Assembly (NCBI RefSeq): GCF_008807375.1
Contig: NZ_CP043311.1
Span: 4,072,001-4,136,000, forward strand
Source: Pseudomonas lalkuanensis
GTDB taxonomy: Bacteria; Pseudomonadota; Gammaproteobacteria; Pseudomonadales; Pseudomonadaceae
Direction: 5' to 3'
DNA length: 64,000 nucleotides
Below, in pieces: positions 19,054 to 26,850 of this stretch; the first letter of the stretch is position 1, and the number at the start of each line of letters is the position of its first letter. Both the position numbers and the translations under genes were made by a program. The notes below the pieces were generated by a model. That model was not told the origin of the DNA and searched no databases. It worked only from the letters and a program-made list of their open reading frames with translations.

Positions 19054-19905
19054 ATGCTTCGCTATCCCGCCCTGGCGCTTGGCGCCGTCCTGGTCGCCAC
19101 CACCCCGACCAGCTTCGCTGCTGAAGACGGCAGGTTCTTCGAGTGGACGAGCAACAGCGTCGGCTTCCGTTACGGCCAACAGTTCACCAACCCGAACAAT
19201 CCGGACAAGTTCTCCAAGCGGATTTACAGCTTCACCCACGCCGACGGTTACCGGTACGGCAGCAACTTCTTCAACCTGGACGTATTCCTCTCCGACAGCC
19301 GCGACCCACGCAAGGGCACCGATCACGGCGGTAGCGAGGTCTACGCGGTCTACCGGCACCAGCTTTACGCCTCGCGGGTATTCGACCAGCCCCTGGGCAC
19401 CGGCCTGATCAAGGACTACGCCTTCACCCTGGGCTTCGACGCCAACCGTAACAACAACCTGGCCTCGGCCAAGAAGCGCGCCGTGGTTTTCGGCCCGACC
19501 CTCAAGTTCAACGGGGCCGCCGTGCTCGACCTGAGCCTGATGTACTACCGCGAGAAGAACCACTCGGGCATCCCCAGCGCCAAGCACCCGGACCACACCT
19601 TCGACGCGACCTACATGGTCAACCTGACCTGGCTGAAGCCCTTCCAGCTGGGCGATCGCGACGCCAAGTTCCAGGGTTTCGTCAACTACGTGGGGGAAAA
19701 GGGCGAGGACTACTTCGACAAGGACACCGCGCCGGAAACCCTGATGCGGACTTCCTTGATGGTCGCCACGCTGCCCGGCGCCAAGCGCAAGCCGAACCTC
19801 TGGCTGGGCGTCGGCTACGAGTACTGGCACAACAAGTTCGGCGTCGACGGCGGCCGTGGCAGCCGCACCTCGACGCCGACGGTGAACCTGGAATTCACCT
19901 TCTGA
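19054..19905 (+). CDS. Tsx-like nucleoside-specific outer-membrane channel (copy 1)
   Basis: A 283-residue outer-membrane beta-barrel with a cleavable signal peptide (MLRYPALALGAVLVATTPTSFAA, cut probably after AAA/AA near residue 22). Barrel strands alternate aromatic and polar residues (FEWTSNSVGFRYGQQF; SFTHADGYRYGSNFF), and the chain ends in Phe as outer-membrane barrels do. FTHADGYRYG resembles the nucleoside-binding Tsx family. The start follows GAAGGAG at good spacing. It is convergent with a second Tsx-like gene. The likely role is diffusion of nucleosides or purines into the periplasm. Confidence 0.85.
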   Translation: MLRYPALALGAVLVATTPTSFAAEDGRFFEWTSNSVGFRYGQQFTNPNNPDKFSKRIYSFTHADGYRYGSNFFNLDVFLSDSRDPRKGTDHGGSEVYAVYRHQLYASRVFDQPLGTGLIKDYAFTLGFDANRNNNLASAKKRAVVFGPTLKFNGAAVLDLSLMYYREKNHSGIPSAKHPDHTFDATYMVNLTWLKPFQLGDRDAKFQGFVNYVGEKGEDYFDKDTAPETLMRTSLMVATLPGAKRKPNLWLGVGYEYWHNKFGVDGGRGSRTSTPTVNLEFTF

Positions 19906-19967
19906 ACCGAGTCCCGCCGAAAGGCGTTCAATCCCCTTTGCGACCCGGAGGGAGGCCAGTCGCCGTG

Positions 19968-20058
19968 AGGGCGAATTGATTCGCGAGTGGCCGTGCAGCG
20001 GCGCCCGGTCTGGTACACCGGGAAATCCGCAAGCCCGCATCGCGAATGAATTCACTTC
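19968..20058. repeat. REP-like palindromes with GCGAATT(G/C)ATTCGCG core
   Basis: GGCGAATTGATTCGCGAG (around 19970-19987) and ATCGCGAATGAATTCAC (around 20039-20055) are inverted copies of the common Pseudomonas extragenic palindrome. Confidence 0.7.
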
Positions 20059-20107
20059 CACACCGCAGCGATCGGCTGGTGCCATGGATGGCTCTCCTCC
20101 CCTTTCA

Positions 20108-20147
20108 ACCGGGGGAAGGCGTGGTGCGCCTTCCCCCGGTCCTTTTT
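20108..20147. terminator. Strong shared terminator between the convergent Tsx genes
   Basis: Stem ACCGGGGGAAGGCG / GCGCCTTCCCCCGGT around a TGGT loop, followed by CCTTTTT on the plus strand. It ends the first Tsx gene and probably also limits the convergent second one. Confidence 0.88.
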
Positions 20148-20156
20148 CCCGATGGA

Positions 20157-20966
20157 TCAGAAGTGCACCTTGACCAGCAGGCTGGCGGTGTTCTGGTCGG
20201 TGCCATCGAGGATCTCGTCGCCCAGGAAGCTCTCGCTGTCGATACCGTACTTGTCCTTCCAGTAGTCGTACTCGAAACCGACGTAGAGCTGCTTCTCGCC
20301 CCAACCCATGGCCTTGCCCAGGTCGTACTTCACCTGCGGGTTGAAGTGCAGGTTGGCGTGGTAGGTGCCGCGGTCGTTCTCGTCGTTGTCCACGACCCAG
20401 TCCATGAAGCCATCGATCAGGATGTCGGAGTTGCCCACCGGAATGGTGTAACTCCACACCGGAGTGATCTGCCAGACGTCGTCGCCCGGACGGCTACCGT
20501 CGGTCTGGCGGTTGTAGAAGTTGACCTGGAAGTAGTCGAAGCCGGGAACGGCCAGGTCGAAGCCCGGGCCGATCAGGTAGGACTCGACGTCGCCTTCACC
20601 GAACTCGTAGGTCATGGCCAACAGCACGTCGGTCACCGGGCCGAACTGGATCTTCTGGTCGAAGATCTTGCCGAAGGACAGACGCGGCTGGAATTCGCCG
20701 TAGTAGGTGTTGTCACCGACCTGCGCGTCCTTGTCGCCGTTGTAGAAGATCTTGTCCAGGAAGAAGAAGTTATCGCCGTACTTCCAGCCATCCGCGTGCT
20801 CGAAGGTCACGGTCTGCTGGATCTCCGGATTGACCTTGAAGTCCTGGCCGTAGAGGTAGGTCAGGCTGTTGTTCTGCCAGAACAGCAGGTCACCGGCGAT
20901 GGCCTGGCCGCCTCCGAGCAATCCGGTCGTGAGGGCGAGGCAGTGCGGCAGATACTTGGCATTCAT
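20157..20966 (-). CDS. Tsx-like nucleoside-specific outer-membrane channel (copy 2)
   Basis: A 269-residue outer-membrane barrel with a signal peptide ending near GGGQAIAG. Family features are LTYLYGQDFKVNP, VTFEHADGWKYGDNFFF and a C-terminal Phe (VKVHF). It is clearly related to copy 1 but diverged, with a shorter chain. The ATG at 20964-20966 is preceded by AAGGGAAAAA. Its promoter probably lies far upstream near 21524, with operators of both types at 21499-21512 and 21570-21579, so this copy appears co-regulated with purine catabolism. Confidence 0.87.
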   Translation of the reverse strand: MNAKYLPHCLALTTGLLGGGQAIAGDLLFWQNNSLTYLYGQDFKVNPEIQQTVTFEHADGWKYGDNFFFLDKIFYNGDKDAQVGDNTYYGEFQPRLSFGKIFDQKIQFGPVTDVLLAMTYEFGEGDVESYLIGPGFDLAVPGFDYFQVNFYNRQTDGSRPGDDVWQITPVWSYTIPVGNSDILIDGFMDWVVDNDENDRGTYHANLHFNPQVKYDLGKAMGWGEKQLYVGFEYDYWKDKYGIDSESFLGDEILDGTDQNTASLLVKVHF

Positions 20967-21092
20967 GGTTTTTCCCTTGTTGTAGTGGTAGTGGGTTTCA
21001 GTTTTTCCGCCCCGCACCCGCCCGAGACCCGCCCTTGATCAGGGCAGGCTGCAGGCGGGTTCGGGATCGGAGGGAGTTGCGCGCGCCAGGCG

Positions 21093-21413
21093 TCAGCCGG
21101 TGAGGCCGAGGCTGCAGTGGCGGGCGATACCGGACGGGCTGTCTTCAGCATTGCGCTGTTCGGCTGCATCCAGGGGGTACTGCTGAACCTCGTTCACCGA
21201 GGCCAGGAAGACGAGTTCTTCGGCACGTGTATCGCTCAGCGGCTGGCCGGAACTTCCCGACCGACCTGCTGCGGGCAGCGTCGCAGTAGCGATACCGGAC
21301 ATGCGCGTGGATAGGGACTGGTGAACGGCGATGAGGCGGTGCCTCGGCCGTTGACGGCCTTGCCGGCCGTGACGGAGTTCGGAGCGAACCCCGAAGGTGT
21401 CGGATGAACTCAT
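21093..21413 (-). CDS. Possible small hypothetical protein in the Tsx leader, 106 residues
   Basis: A minus-strand frame starting MSSSDTFGVRSELRHGRQGR and ending HCSLGLTG, located after the predicted promoter at 21524 and before the second Tsx gene. It is hydrophilic, with no membrane segment, Cys motif or recognised domain. The part AEELVFLASVNEVQQYPLD looks protein-like and helical; the N-terminal third is Arg/Gln-rich and less convincing. The preceding AGGC is a weak ribosome site. It may be a genuine small protein or a frame in an untranslated leader. Confidence 0.3.
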   Translation of the reverse strand: MSSSDTFGVRSELRHGRQGRQRPRHRLIAVHQSLSTRMSGIATATLPAAGRSGSSGQPLSDTRAEELVFLASVNEVQQYPLDAAEQRNAEDSPSGIARHCSLGLTG

Positions 21414-21498
21414 GGGTAAAGCCTGCCTATTGTTTTTGTCGGTCGTGGGCTTACAGGGTGGCGATGAACACCCCATGTAGTTACTCATCAGAAAAAGC

Positions 21499-21512
21499 TG
21501 ATCTTTGAGTCA
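21499..21512. promoter_or_regulatory. RutR-like operator near the second Tsx promoter
   Basis: TGATCTTTGAGTCA, flanked by C and G. It is one base from TGACC-N4-AGTCA and shares TTTGAGTCA with the first xdhA site. It lies just downstream of a minus-strand TATAAT (21524-21529), where a repressor would block initiation. Confidence 0.45.
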
Positions 21513-21523
21513 GGTTTTTCTGG

Positions 21524-21529
21524 ATTATA
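21524..21529 (-). promoter_or_regulatory. -10 box of the probable promoter for the second Tsx gene
   Basis: Perfect TATAAT on the minus strand. No good -35 box is seen at 17 bases; TTGTTT lies at a 19-base spacing. Confidence 0.4.
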
Positions 21530-21569
21530 TACACGCTGCGAACATCACAAACAACAATTTATTTCAGGA

Positions 21570-21579
21570 TTGTGTACAA
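21570..21579. promoter_or_regulatory. GntR-type operator upstream of the second Tsx gene
   Basis: TTGTGTACAA, one mismatch from TTGTATACAA. It lies about 40 bases upstream of the TATAAT box and downstream of the binding-protein gene. Confidence 0.5.
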
Positions 21580-21646
21580 ACCGCCGAATGGGGTCCCAAC
21601 TGATTCCCGCTGAATGGCTCTGGAACGGGAGCGCAGACGATGCAAG

Positions 21647-22465
21647 TCAGGGCTTGGCCTTCTCCTTCTGGCGCTTGAGGAAGTCGACCTTCCACTGCTC
21701 CATTCCGAGGTATTCGGAGTCCAGGTTGGCCTCGACCTGGTAGCGCGCCTTGAGCGCTTCCACCTCCTGGCGGTGATCCGCAAGGAAGCGGTCGAAGCGT
21801 TTGATCAACTCGGGGTGCTTGAGGCTGGAGAGATTGAATGTGCCGCGGGTGTGCGGGAGCTTCGGATCGAACACCAGCGCACCGGGGCGGGCACGGATGT
21901 TGTCGAGGTAGTAAGTGGCGACCACCACGTTGTAGTAAGCGCCGTCGGCCTGCTGCTTCATCGCCTGCTTGATCATCTGGCCGAGATCGCCGCTGTGCAC
22001 CACCTCGGTCTGACCAGCGTCGATGCGCTCCTGGTAGCTCCAGGGCGTCCAGCCGTCCACCACTGCCAGCCTGGCCAGGCTGTCGACGCCCTGCCCCTGC
22101 CGCTTGGGCGCTACCAGCACCCCATCTACGTATTCCACCACCGGCAGGCTGTAGGTGATGTCCTTGCCGCCCTTCAGGTCACCCGCCCAGTTGGGATTGT
22201 CCGGGTATTTGAAATCGATGCTGCCGTTGAGCAAGTGCTGGGTGAGCTGATTGACCGGCAACGTCTGGTAATGCATATCCAGGCCGGCGTCGCGGGCGAA
22301 CAGGTCCAGCAGATCGCGGGCGAAGCCCTGGTATTCCCCCTGGTCGCTGACCCAGTAGTGCGGCTGGAAGGCCTGCTTCTCCACACCGATCACATAGGTC
22401 TGCGCCAGGGCACCATTGGCGGACAGAAGGCCGGCAGCCAGCCAGCCGAAAACCCGAGGTTTCAT
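21647..22465 (-). CDS. Periplasmic solute-binding protein, orphan ABC-type
   Basis: A 272-residue protein with a signal peptide (MKPRVFGWLAAGLLSANGALA, cleaved before QTYVIGVE) and the bilobal SBP-3-like pattern: QGFARDLLDLFARDAGLDMHY near residues 46-66 and VVDGWTPWSYQERIDAG at the lobe crossing. The ATG at 22463-22465 has a perfect AGGAGGT site. No permease or ATPase genes are nearby. It is 66 bases downstream of the 8-oxoguanine deaminase gene on the same strand and probably in its operon, so an oxidised purine or related compound is a plausible ligand; this is inference from context only. Confidence 0.8.
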   Translation of the reverse strand: MKPRVFGWLAAGLLSANGALAQTYVIGVEKQAFQPHYWVSDQGEYQGFARDLLDLFARDAGLDMHYQTLPVNQLTQHLLNGSIDFKYPDNPNWAGDLKGGKDITYSLPVVEYVDGVLVAPKRQGQGVDSLARLAVVDGWTPWSYQERIDAGQTEVVHSGDLGQMIKQAMKQQADGAYYNVVVATYYLDNIRARPGALVFDPKLPHTRGTFNLSSLKHPELIKRFDRFLADHRQEVEALKARYQVEANLDSEYLGMEQWKVDFLKRQKEKAKP

Positions 22466-22531
22466 GACCTCCTCCTTGTTCTTCTTGGGCGGGAAAGACA
22501 GGAGCGGGATCACCCCGCTCCCGGTGGCGAA

Positions 22532-23890
22532 CTACTCGCCAGACACCAATTGGTGCGCCAGCTGGTTGTGGCGCTCCAGTACACGCGGCAGGTCCACGGT
22601 GACCAGATGGCCGTCACGCACCACCACCTTGCCGTTGATCACGCTGGTGGAAACGTGGGTCGGGGTGCAGAACACCAGCGCCGCCAGCGGGTCATGCAGG
22701 GCACCGGCATAGGCGACGTGATTGAGGTCGAAGGCCACGAAGTCCGCAACCATGCCCGGTGCCAGGGCGCCGATGTCGTCGCGATTGAGAACCTTGGCAC
22801 CGCCCAGGGTGGCGATTTCCAGGGCCTCGCGGGCGGTCATGGCATCCGGACCGAAGCCCACACGCTGCAGCAGCAGCGCCTGGCGCACCTCGCCGATCAT
22901 GCTGGCGCCGTCGTTGGAGGCCGAACCGTCCACACCCAGCCCCACTGGCACGCCGGCATCGCGCATGCGGCGAACCGGGGCGATGCCGGATGCCAGGCGC
23001 ATGTTCGAGCAGGGGCAATGGGCAACGCCGGTGCCGGTACGGGCGAACAGTTCGATGCCGTGTTCGTCCAGCTGCACGCAGTGGGCGTGCCAGACGTCGT
23101 GGCCGACCCAGCCCAGGTCTTCGGCGTATTCGGCCGGAGTCATGCCGAACTTCTCGCGGCTGTAGGCGATGTCGTTGACGTTCTCGGCCAGGTGGGTGTG
23201 CAGGGAAACCCCGTACTGACGAGCCAGTACCGCGGCTTCGCGCATCAGGTCGCGGCTCACCGAGAACGGCGAGCACGGCGCCACCACCACACGCAGCATC
23301 GAACCGTGGGAGGCGTCGTGGTAATCCTCGATCAGGCGCTGGGATTCCTTGAGGATGTCGGCTTCCTTCTCCACCACCGAATCCGGCGGCAGGCCGCCCT
23401 GGCTGCGGCCGACGCTCATGCTGCCGCGCGCGGCGTGGAAGCGCATGCCGATTTCGCCGGCAGCGTGGATGCTGTCATCCAGCTTGCAGCCGTTGGGGTA
23501 GATGTAGAGGTGGTCGCTGGAGGTGGTGCAGCCGGAAAGGATCAGTTCCGCCATCGCGGTCTGGGTGGAAACGCCGATCATCTCCGGGGTCAGGCGCGCC
23601 CAGATCGGGTACAGGTTGGTGAGCCAGTTGAACAGCTCGCCGTCCTGGGCCGCCGGCACGACGCGGGTAAGGCTCTGGTACATGTGGTGGTGGGTGTTGA
23701 CCAGGCCGGGAATGACGATCTTGCCCTTCATGTCCAGCACTTCGTCGGCACTCTGCGGCAGCTCGCTGCTCGGTCCGACCTGCACGATGCGGTTGTCCTC
23801 GATGAACATCCCGCCCTGCCGGATCTCCCGGCGCTGGCCGTCCATGGTGACCAACAGGTCGGCGTTCTTTACCAGTAGCGTCTTGCCCAT
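22532..23890 (-). CDS. 8-Oxoguanine deaminase (amidohydrolase family)
   Basis: A 452-residue zinc amidohydrolase. It has the HxH motif NTHHHMYQSLTRV (H67, H69), LHTHLAEN in the middle, HAHCVQLDEHGIEL, and GLGVDGSASNDG with the catalytic Asp. The sequence is closest, in my judgement, to the characterised P. aeruginosa 8-oxoguanine deaminase, which makes urate from 8-oxoguanine; isocytosine and related substrates are also used by that group. The ATG at 23888-23890 has AAGGAGAA upstream; an ATG at 23929 adds a basic tail and is unlikely. Its product, urate, enters the same pathway through PuuD. Confidence 0.85.
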   Translation of the reverse strand: MGKTLLVKNADLLVTMDGQRREIRQGGMFIEDNRIVQVGPSSELPQSADEVLDMKGKIVIPGLVNTHHHMYQSLTRVVPAAQDGELFNWLTNLYPIWARLTPEMIGVSTQTAMAELILSGCTTSSDHLYIYPNGCKLDDSIHAAGEIGMRFHAARGSMSVGRSQGGLPPDSVVEKEADILKESQRLIEDYHDASHGSMLRVVVAPCSPFSVSRDLMREAAVLARQYGVSLHTHLAENVNDIAYSREKFGMTPAEYAEDLGWVGHDVWHAHCVQLDEHGIELFARTGTGVAHCPCSNMRLASGIAPVRRMRDAGVPVGLGVDGSASNDGASMIGEVRQALLLQRVGFGPDAMTAREALEIATLGGAKVLNRDDIGALAPGMVADFVAFDLNHVAYAGALHDPLAALVFCTPTHVSTSVINGKVVVRDGHLVTVDLPRVLERHNQLAHQLVSGE

Positions 23891-24045
23891 GCGTGTTCTC
23901 CTTCGCCTCGAAAGCGATCTTGTCTTCAATATTCAGAAAGGAATCGGGGTCCTTGGGGACGCCATGGCAAGGCACGTCATCGAAGACAGCAGGCCTCCTA
24001 CGGCGAGATGACGTAACGCAGCCAGGGCTAATCCAAGGAGCTCGA

Positions 24046-25041
24046 TCAGCCGCCGGTCATGCTCATGAAGCGAACAACCTGGACCTGGGAATCCGCTTCG
24101 AAATGGTGCCGCTCGGGCTTGAGCCTGAGCGCATCGATCAACGCCACGCGCAGCCGCTCGCCATCGCCGGGGTGACGACGGATCAGCGCCTTGAGGTCCA
24201 GCGCGCCTTCATGGCCGAGGCAGAGCACCAGCTTGCCTTCGGCGGTGACGCGCACCCGGTTGCAGTCGCCGCAGAAGTTGCGGCTATGGGGCGAGATGAA
24301 GCCGACCTGGGTCTCGCTGCCGACCACCTGGTAGTAGCGCGACGGCCCGCCGGTGCGGTAGCTGCTGGGCAATAGCTGGAAGCGCTGCTCCACTCGCTCG
24401 CGCACCTCTTCCGAGGTACAGAGGGTGACCTTGCGCTCGTGGCTGGAGACGCTGCCGAGGGGCATTTCCTCGATGAAGCTGATATCCAGCCCACGCTCCA
24501 CCGCGAAGGCGACGAGGTCCTGTACTTCGTCATCATTGCGGCCCTTCTGTACCACAGTGTTCAGCTTGATCCGGCGAAAGCCGGCGGCGCGCGCGGCGTC
24601 GATGCCGGCCAGCACCTGGTCGAGACGATCGCGACGGGTGAAGGCGGCGAAACGCTCGCGCTGCAGGGAATCGAGGCTGATGTTCAGGCGGGTGACCCCG
24701 GCCTTGCGCAGGTCGGCGGCCATGTGACCGAGCTGGGAACCGTTGCTGGTGATGGCCAGGTCTTCCAGTTCCTGACGGGCGCCCAGGCGCATCAGCAGCG
24801 AGCTCAGCCCCTTGCGCACCAACGGCTCGCCGCCGGTGATGCGGATGCGCTTCACGCCGAGGCCGATGAAGGCATCAGCGACTGCGTAGAGTTCTTCGAG
24901 GCTGAGGATCTGCGCCCGGGGTGCGAAGACCATGTCTTCGCTCATGCAGTAGGTGCAACGGAAGTCGCAGCGGTCAGTGACCGAGAGGCGCAGGTAGGAA
25001 ATTCGACGCCCGAAGGGATCGAGCAAGTGGTTGTCTTGCAT
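24046..25041 (-). CDS. moaA: GTP 3',8-cyclase, first step of molybdopterin synthesis
   Basis: A 331-residue radical-SAM enzyme that starts molybdenum cofactor synthesis from GTP. The first 4Fe-4S cluster is bound by CDFRCTYC (C25, C29, C32). The C-terminal cluster uses NFCGDCNRVR and the Cys of LVLCLGHEG. The chain ends in the conserved Gly-Gly tail (SMTGG). The start ATG at 25039-25041 matches the family start MQDNHLLDPFGRRISYLRLS. Pseudomonads usually carry another moaA elsewhere, so this is probably an accessory copy serving xanthine dehydrogenase. It is divergent from the RutR-like regulator gene. Confidence 0.95.
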   Translation of the reverse strand: MQDNHLLDPFGRRISYLRLSVTDRCDFRCTYCMSEDMVFAPRAQILSLEELYAVADAFIGLGVKRIRITGGEPLVRKGLSSLLMRLGARQELEDLAITSNGSQLGHMAADLRKAGVTRLNISLDSLQRERFAAFTRRDRLDQVLAGIDAARAAGFRRIKLNTVVQKGRNDDEVQDLVAFAVERGLDISFIEEMPLGSVSSHERKVTLCTSEEVRERVEQRFQLLPSSYRTGGPSRYYQVVGSETQVGFISPHSRNFCGDCNRVRVTAEGKLVLCLGHEGALDLKALIRRHPGDGERLRVALIDALRLKPERHHFEADSQVQVVRFMSMTGG

Positions 25042-25122
25042 GGGTGACGTCTGCCGCAACACGCACCGGACAGGACTCCGATGACATGGACGGATGCCGA
25101 ATGGAAACAGAATCAAAACTTT

Positions 25123-25132
25123 TTGTATACAG
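25123..25132. promoter_or_regulatory. GntR-type operator between moaA and the TetR gene
   Basis: TTGTATACAG, one mismatch from the perfect palindrome, 82 bases upstream of moaA and 111 bases before the TetR start. It suggests that the GntR system also governs the TetR gene or moaA. Confidence 0.5.
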
Positions 25133-25242
25133 GAAATTCATCCAGTGGCTCGCTTGAGAGCCCTGCAAAGCGGGTGATAACATGCCCGACCTCTCGCCGG
25201 CCGGCCTTCCTGGCGCCCGGGCGAGCCAGACAAGGAGCCGAT

Positions 25243-25872
25243 GTGAGTAGCATTCGCGAGCGCAACAGAGACCTCATCCTGCGCGCGGCCAGCGAGGAAT
25301 TCGCCGAAAAAGGGTTCGCCGCCACCAAGACGAGCGACATCGCGGCCAAGGCCGGCCTGCCCAAGCCCAACGTCTACTACTACTTCAAGTCGAAAGAGAA
25401 CCTCTACCGCGAGGTCCTCGAGAGCATCGTCGAGCCCCTGTTGCAGGCGTCCGCGCCCTTCAACCAGGCCGGCCACCCCTTTGAGGTGCTCACCGCCTAT
25501 ATCCGCTCGAAGATCCGTATATCCCGTGACCTGCCCCATGCCTCCAAGGTGTTCGCCAGCGAGATCATGCACGGCGCCCCACACCTCTCCCGGGAACAGA
25601 CCGAGCACCTCAACCTGCAGGCCAAGCACAACATCGAGTGCATCCAGGGCTGGATCGACCAGGGCCTGATGGCCCGGGTCGACCCCCATCACCTGCTGTT
25701 CAGCATCTGGGCCGCCACCCAGACCTACGCTGACTTCGACTGGCAGATCTCCACCGTCACCGGCAAGTCCAGCCTCAGCGACGCCGACTATGACGCCGCC
25801 GCGGAAACCATCATCCGCCTGGTGATCAAGGGCTGCGAAGTGGAAGAAAAGGTTTCGGCGCAGAGCGCCTGA
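25243..25872 (+). CDS. TetR-family regulator resembling RutR
   Basis: A 209-residue repressor-type protein. The N-terminal TetR helix-turn-helix includes FAATKTSDIAAKAGLPKPNVYYYFKSKENLY. The ligand domain resembles E. coli RutR at many positions, for example YIRSKIRISRDLPHASKVF and SIWAATQTYADFDWQI. RutR senses pyrimidines and acts on nitrogen and purine/pyrimidine genes. The start is GTG at 25243, because AAGGAG stands five bases upstream; the in-frame ATG at 25081 lies in the divergent promoter region. I infer that it binds the TGACY-N4-RGTCA sites seen at xdhA, the permease, the second Tsx gene and gcl. Its effector, possibly a purine breakdown product, is unknown. Confidence 0.88.
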   Translation: MSSIRERNRDLILRAASEEFAEKGFAATKTSDIAAKAGLPKPNVYYYFKSKENLYREVLESIVEPLLQASAPFNQAGHPFEVLTAYIRSKIRISRDLPHASKVFASEIMHGAPHLSREQTEHLNLQAKHNIECIQGWIDQGLMARVDPHHLLFSIWAATQTYADFDWQISTVTGKSSLSDADYDAAAETIIRLVIKGCEVEEKVSAQSA

Positions 25873-25909
25873 AATCTCGCACCCTAGCGCTTCCGTCACC
25901 GCGCCCTTG

Positions 25910-26055
25910 GCAGCCCTTCGGGCTGCTTGGCGAATGAATTCATCCCTACAGAAGCGCAACCCCTTCCAGCCACAGTCGCCATATCACGCCCAAAAATTTC
26001 GCCCCCGCAGGACCAGTGCCGGCTGGCACAAACCCTGCGGGGGCGAATTCACTCG
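25910..26055. repeat. Hairpin and REP-like palindromes after the TetR gene
   Basis: A small stem GCAGCCC/GGGCTGC (25910-25926) is followed by CGAATGAATTCATCC and by TTCGCCCCCGCAGG (about 25998) with its inverted partner CCTGCGGGGGCGAA (to about 26046). These are extragenic palindromes filling a 214-base gap between convergent genes. Confidence 0.65.
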
Positions 26056-26086
26056 CTGAGGGCTGCGCAGCAGCCCACATCAACGG

Positions 26087-26524
26087 TCAGGCCGCGCCGG
26101 CGTCCGCCTTCAGGCCGGCAGCTTCCACCGCGCTGACTGCGCACTGCTCGTCGATATCCGAGGTATCGCCGCTGATGCCGATGGCGCCGATCACCGCACC
26201 CTGCGCATCGCGAATGAGCACACCGCCCGGCGCCGGTACCAGGTTGCCGTCGGCCAGGTTGTTTACCGCACCGATGAAAGCCGGGCGCTGTTGCGCATCT
26301 GCCGCGATCAGGCGCGAGCCCTTGCCCAGTGCCACCGCGCCCCAGGCTTTGCCGATGGCGATCTGCGGACGAAGCATGCTGGCGCCGTCCTGGCGCTGCA
26401 GGGCGATCAGGTGTCCGCCGGCATCCAGCACGGCGATGGTCAGCGGCGCCGTGCGCAGCTCCCGACCAACGGCCAGGGCGTGGTTGGAAATGCTCACAGC
26501 GGTTTCCAGGGTCAGAGTGGTCAT
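26087..26524 (-). CDS. GlcG/HbpS-family heme-binding-like protein
   Basis: A 145-residue protein of the DUF336 (GlcG/HbpS) family. It begins MTTLTLETAVSISNHALAVG, contains IAVLDAGGHLIALQRQDGAS and NNLADGNLVPAPGGVLIRD, and ends with IGAIGISGDTSDIDEQCA, all typical. Family members bind heme or cobalamin-like cofactors in some bacteria, or have unknown roles next to glycolate and glyoxylate genes. The ATG at 26522-26524 follows GAGGAA. It is divergent from gcl and shares the control region with it, which suggests a role in glyoxylate metabolism, though no reaction can be assigned. Confidence 0.8.
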   Translation of the reverse strand: MTTLTLETAVSISNHALAVGRELRTAPLTIAVLDAGGHLIALQRQDGASMLRPQIAIGKAWGAVALGKGSRLIAADAQQRPAFIGAVNNLADGNLVPAPGGVLIRDAQGAVIGAIGISGDTSDIDEQCAVSAVEAAGLKADAGAA

Positions 26525-26701
26525 TTTCAAGCGTTCCTCATGAGTGGTTGAACCTTGTGCGGCGTCGTCCGGGCCAGGGCTGGCGTACTCCTGGGTCCAC
26601 GCGGGCATTTTCCAGCCCGTCCTGCGACGCATCCGAAAGCTGTAGCTCACTATCCCACCGAACACAAAAAAATCAACATATAGATACAATCAGATTATTT
26701 T

Positions 26702-26711
26702 TTGTATACAG
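26702..26711. promoter_or_regulatory. GntR-type operator on the GlcG-like gene side
   Basis: TTGTATACAG, one mismatch from the palindrome, following a run of T. Confidence 0.5.
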
Positions 26712-26807
26712 TATTGCCGTCAGCGTTCTGACTATCGCTGGAGAGCCCCATGAAACGGGCGTTTTAAAAGAGTCGACACCCTGCGACCTTTAGCCTCACA
26801 AATGGCC

Positions 26808-26837
26808 TTGACCCTTCAGTCAGACGATGAATAGAAT
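26808..26837 (+). promoter_or_regulatory. gcl promoter with RutR-like operator on the -35 box
   Basis: A -35 box TTGACC (26808-26813), an 18-base spacer and a -10 box TAGAAT (26832-26837). The palindrome TGACCCTTCAGTCA (26809-26822) covers the -35 box, the same design as at xdhA. Confidence 0.55.
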
Positions 26838-26850
26838 CCAGCCACGTAGC

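Larger units (their letters stand above)
20967..21646. other. Long leader region upstream of the second Tsx gene
   Basis: A 680-base region. It holds one weak reading frame on the minus strand (21093-21413), GC-rich inverted repeats around 21025-21060, a minus-strand TATAAT at 21524-21529 and both operator types. The predicted leader of the Tsx message would be about 550 bases, unusually long. Confidence 0.5.
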
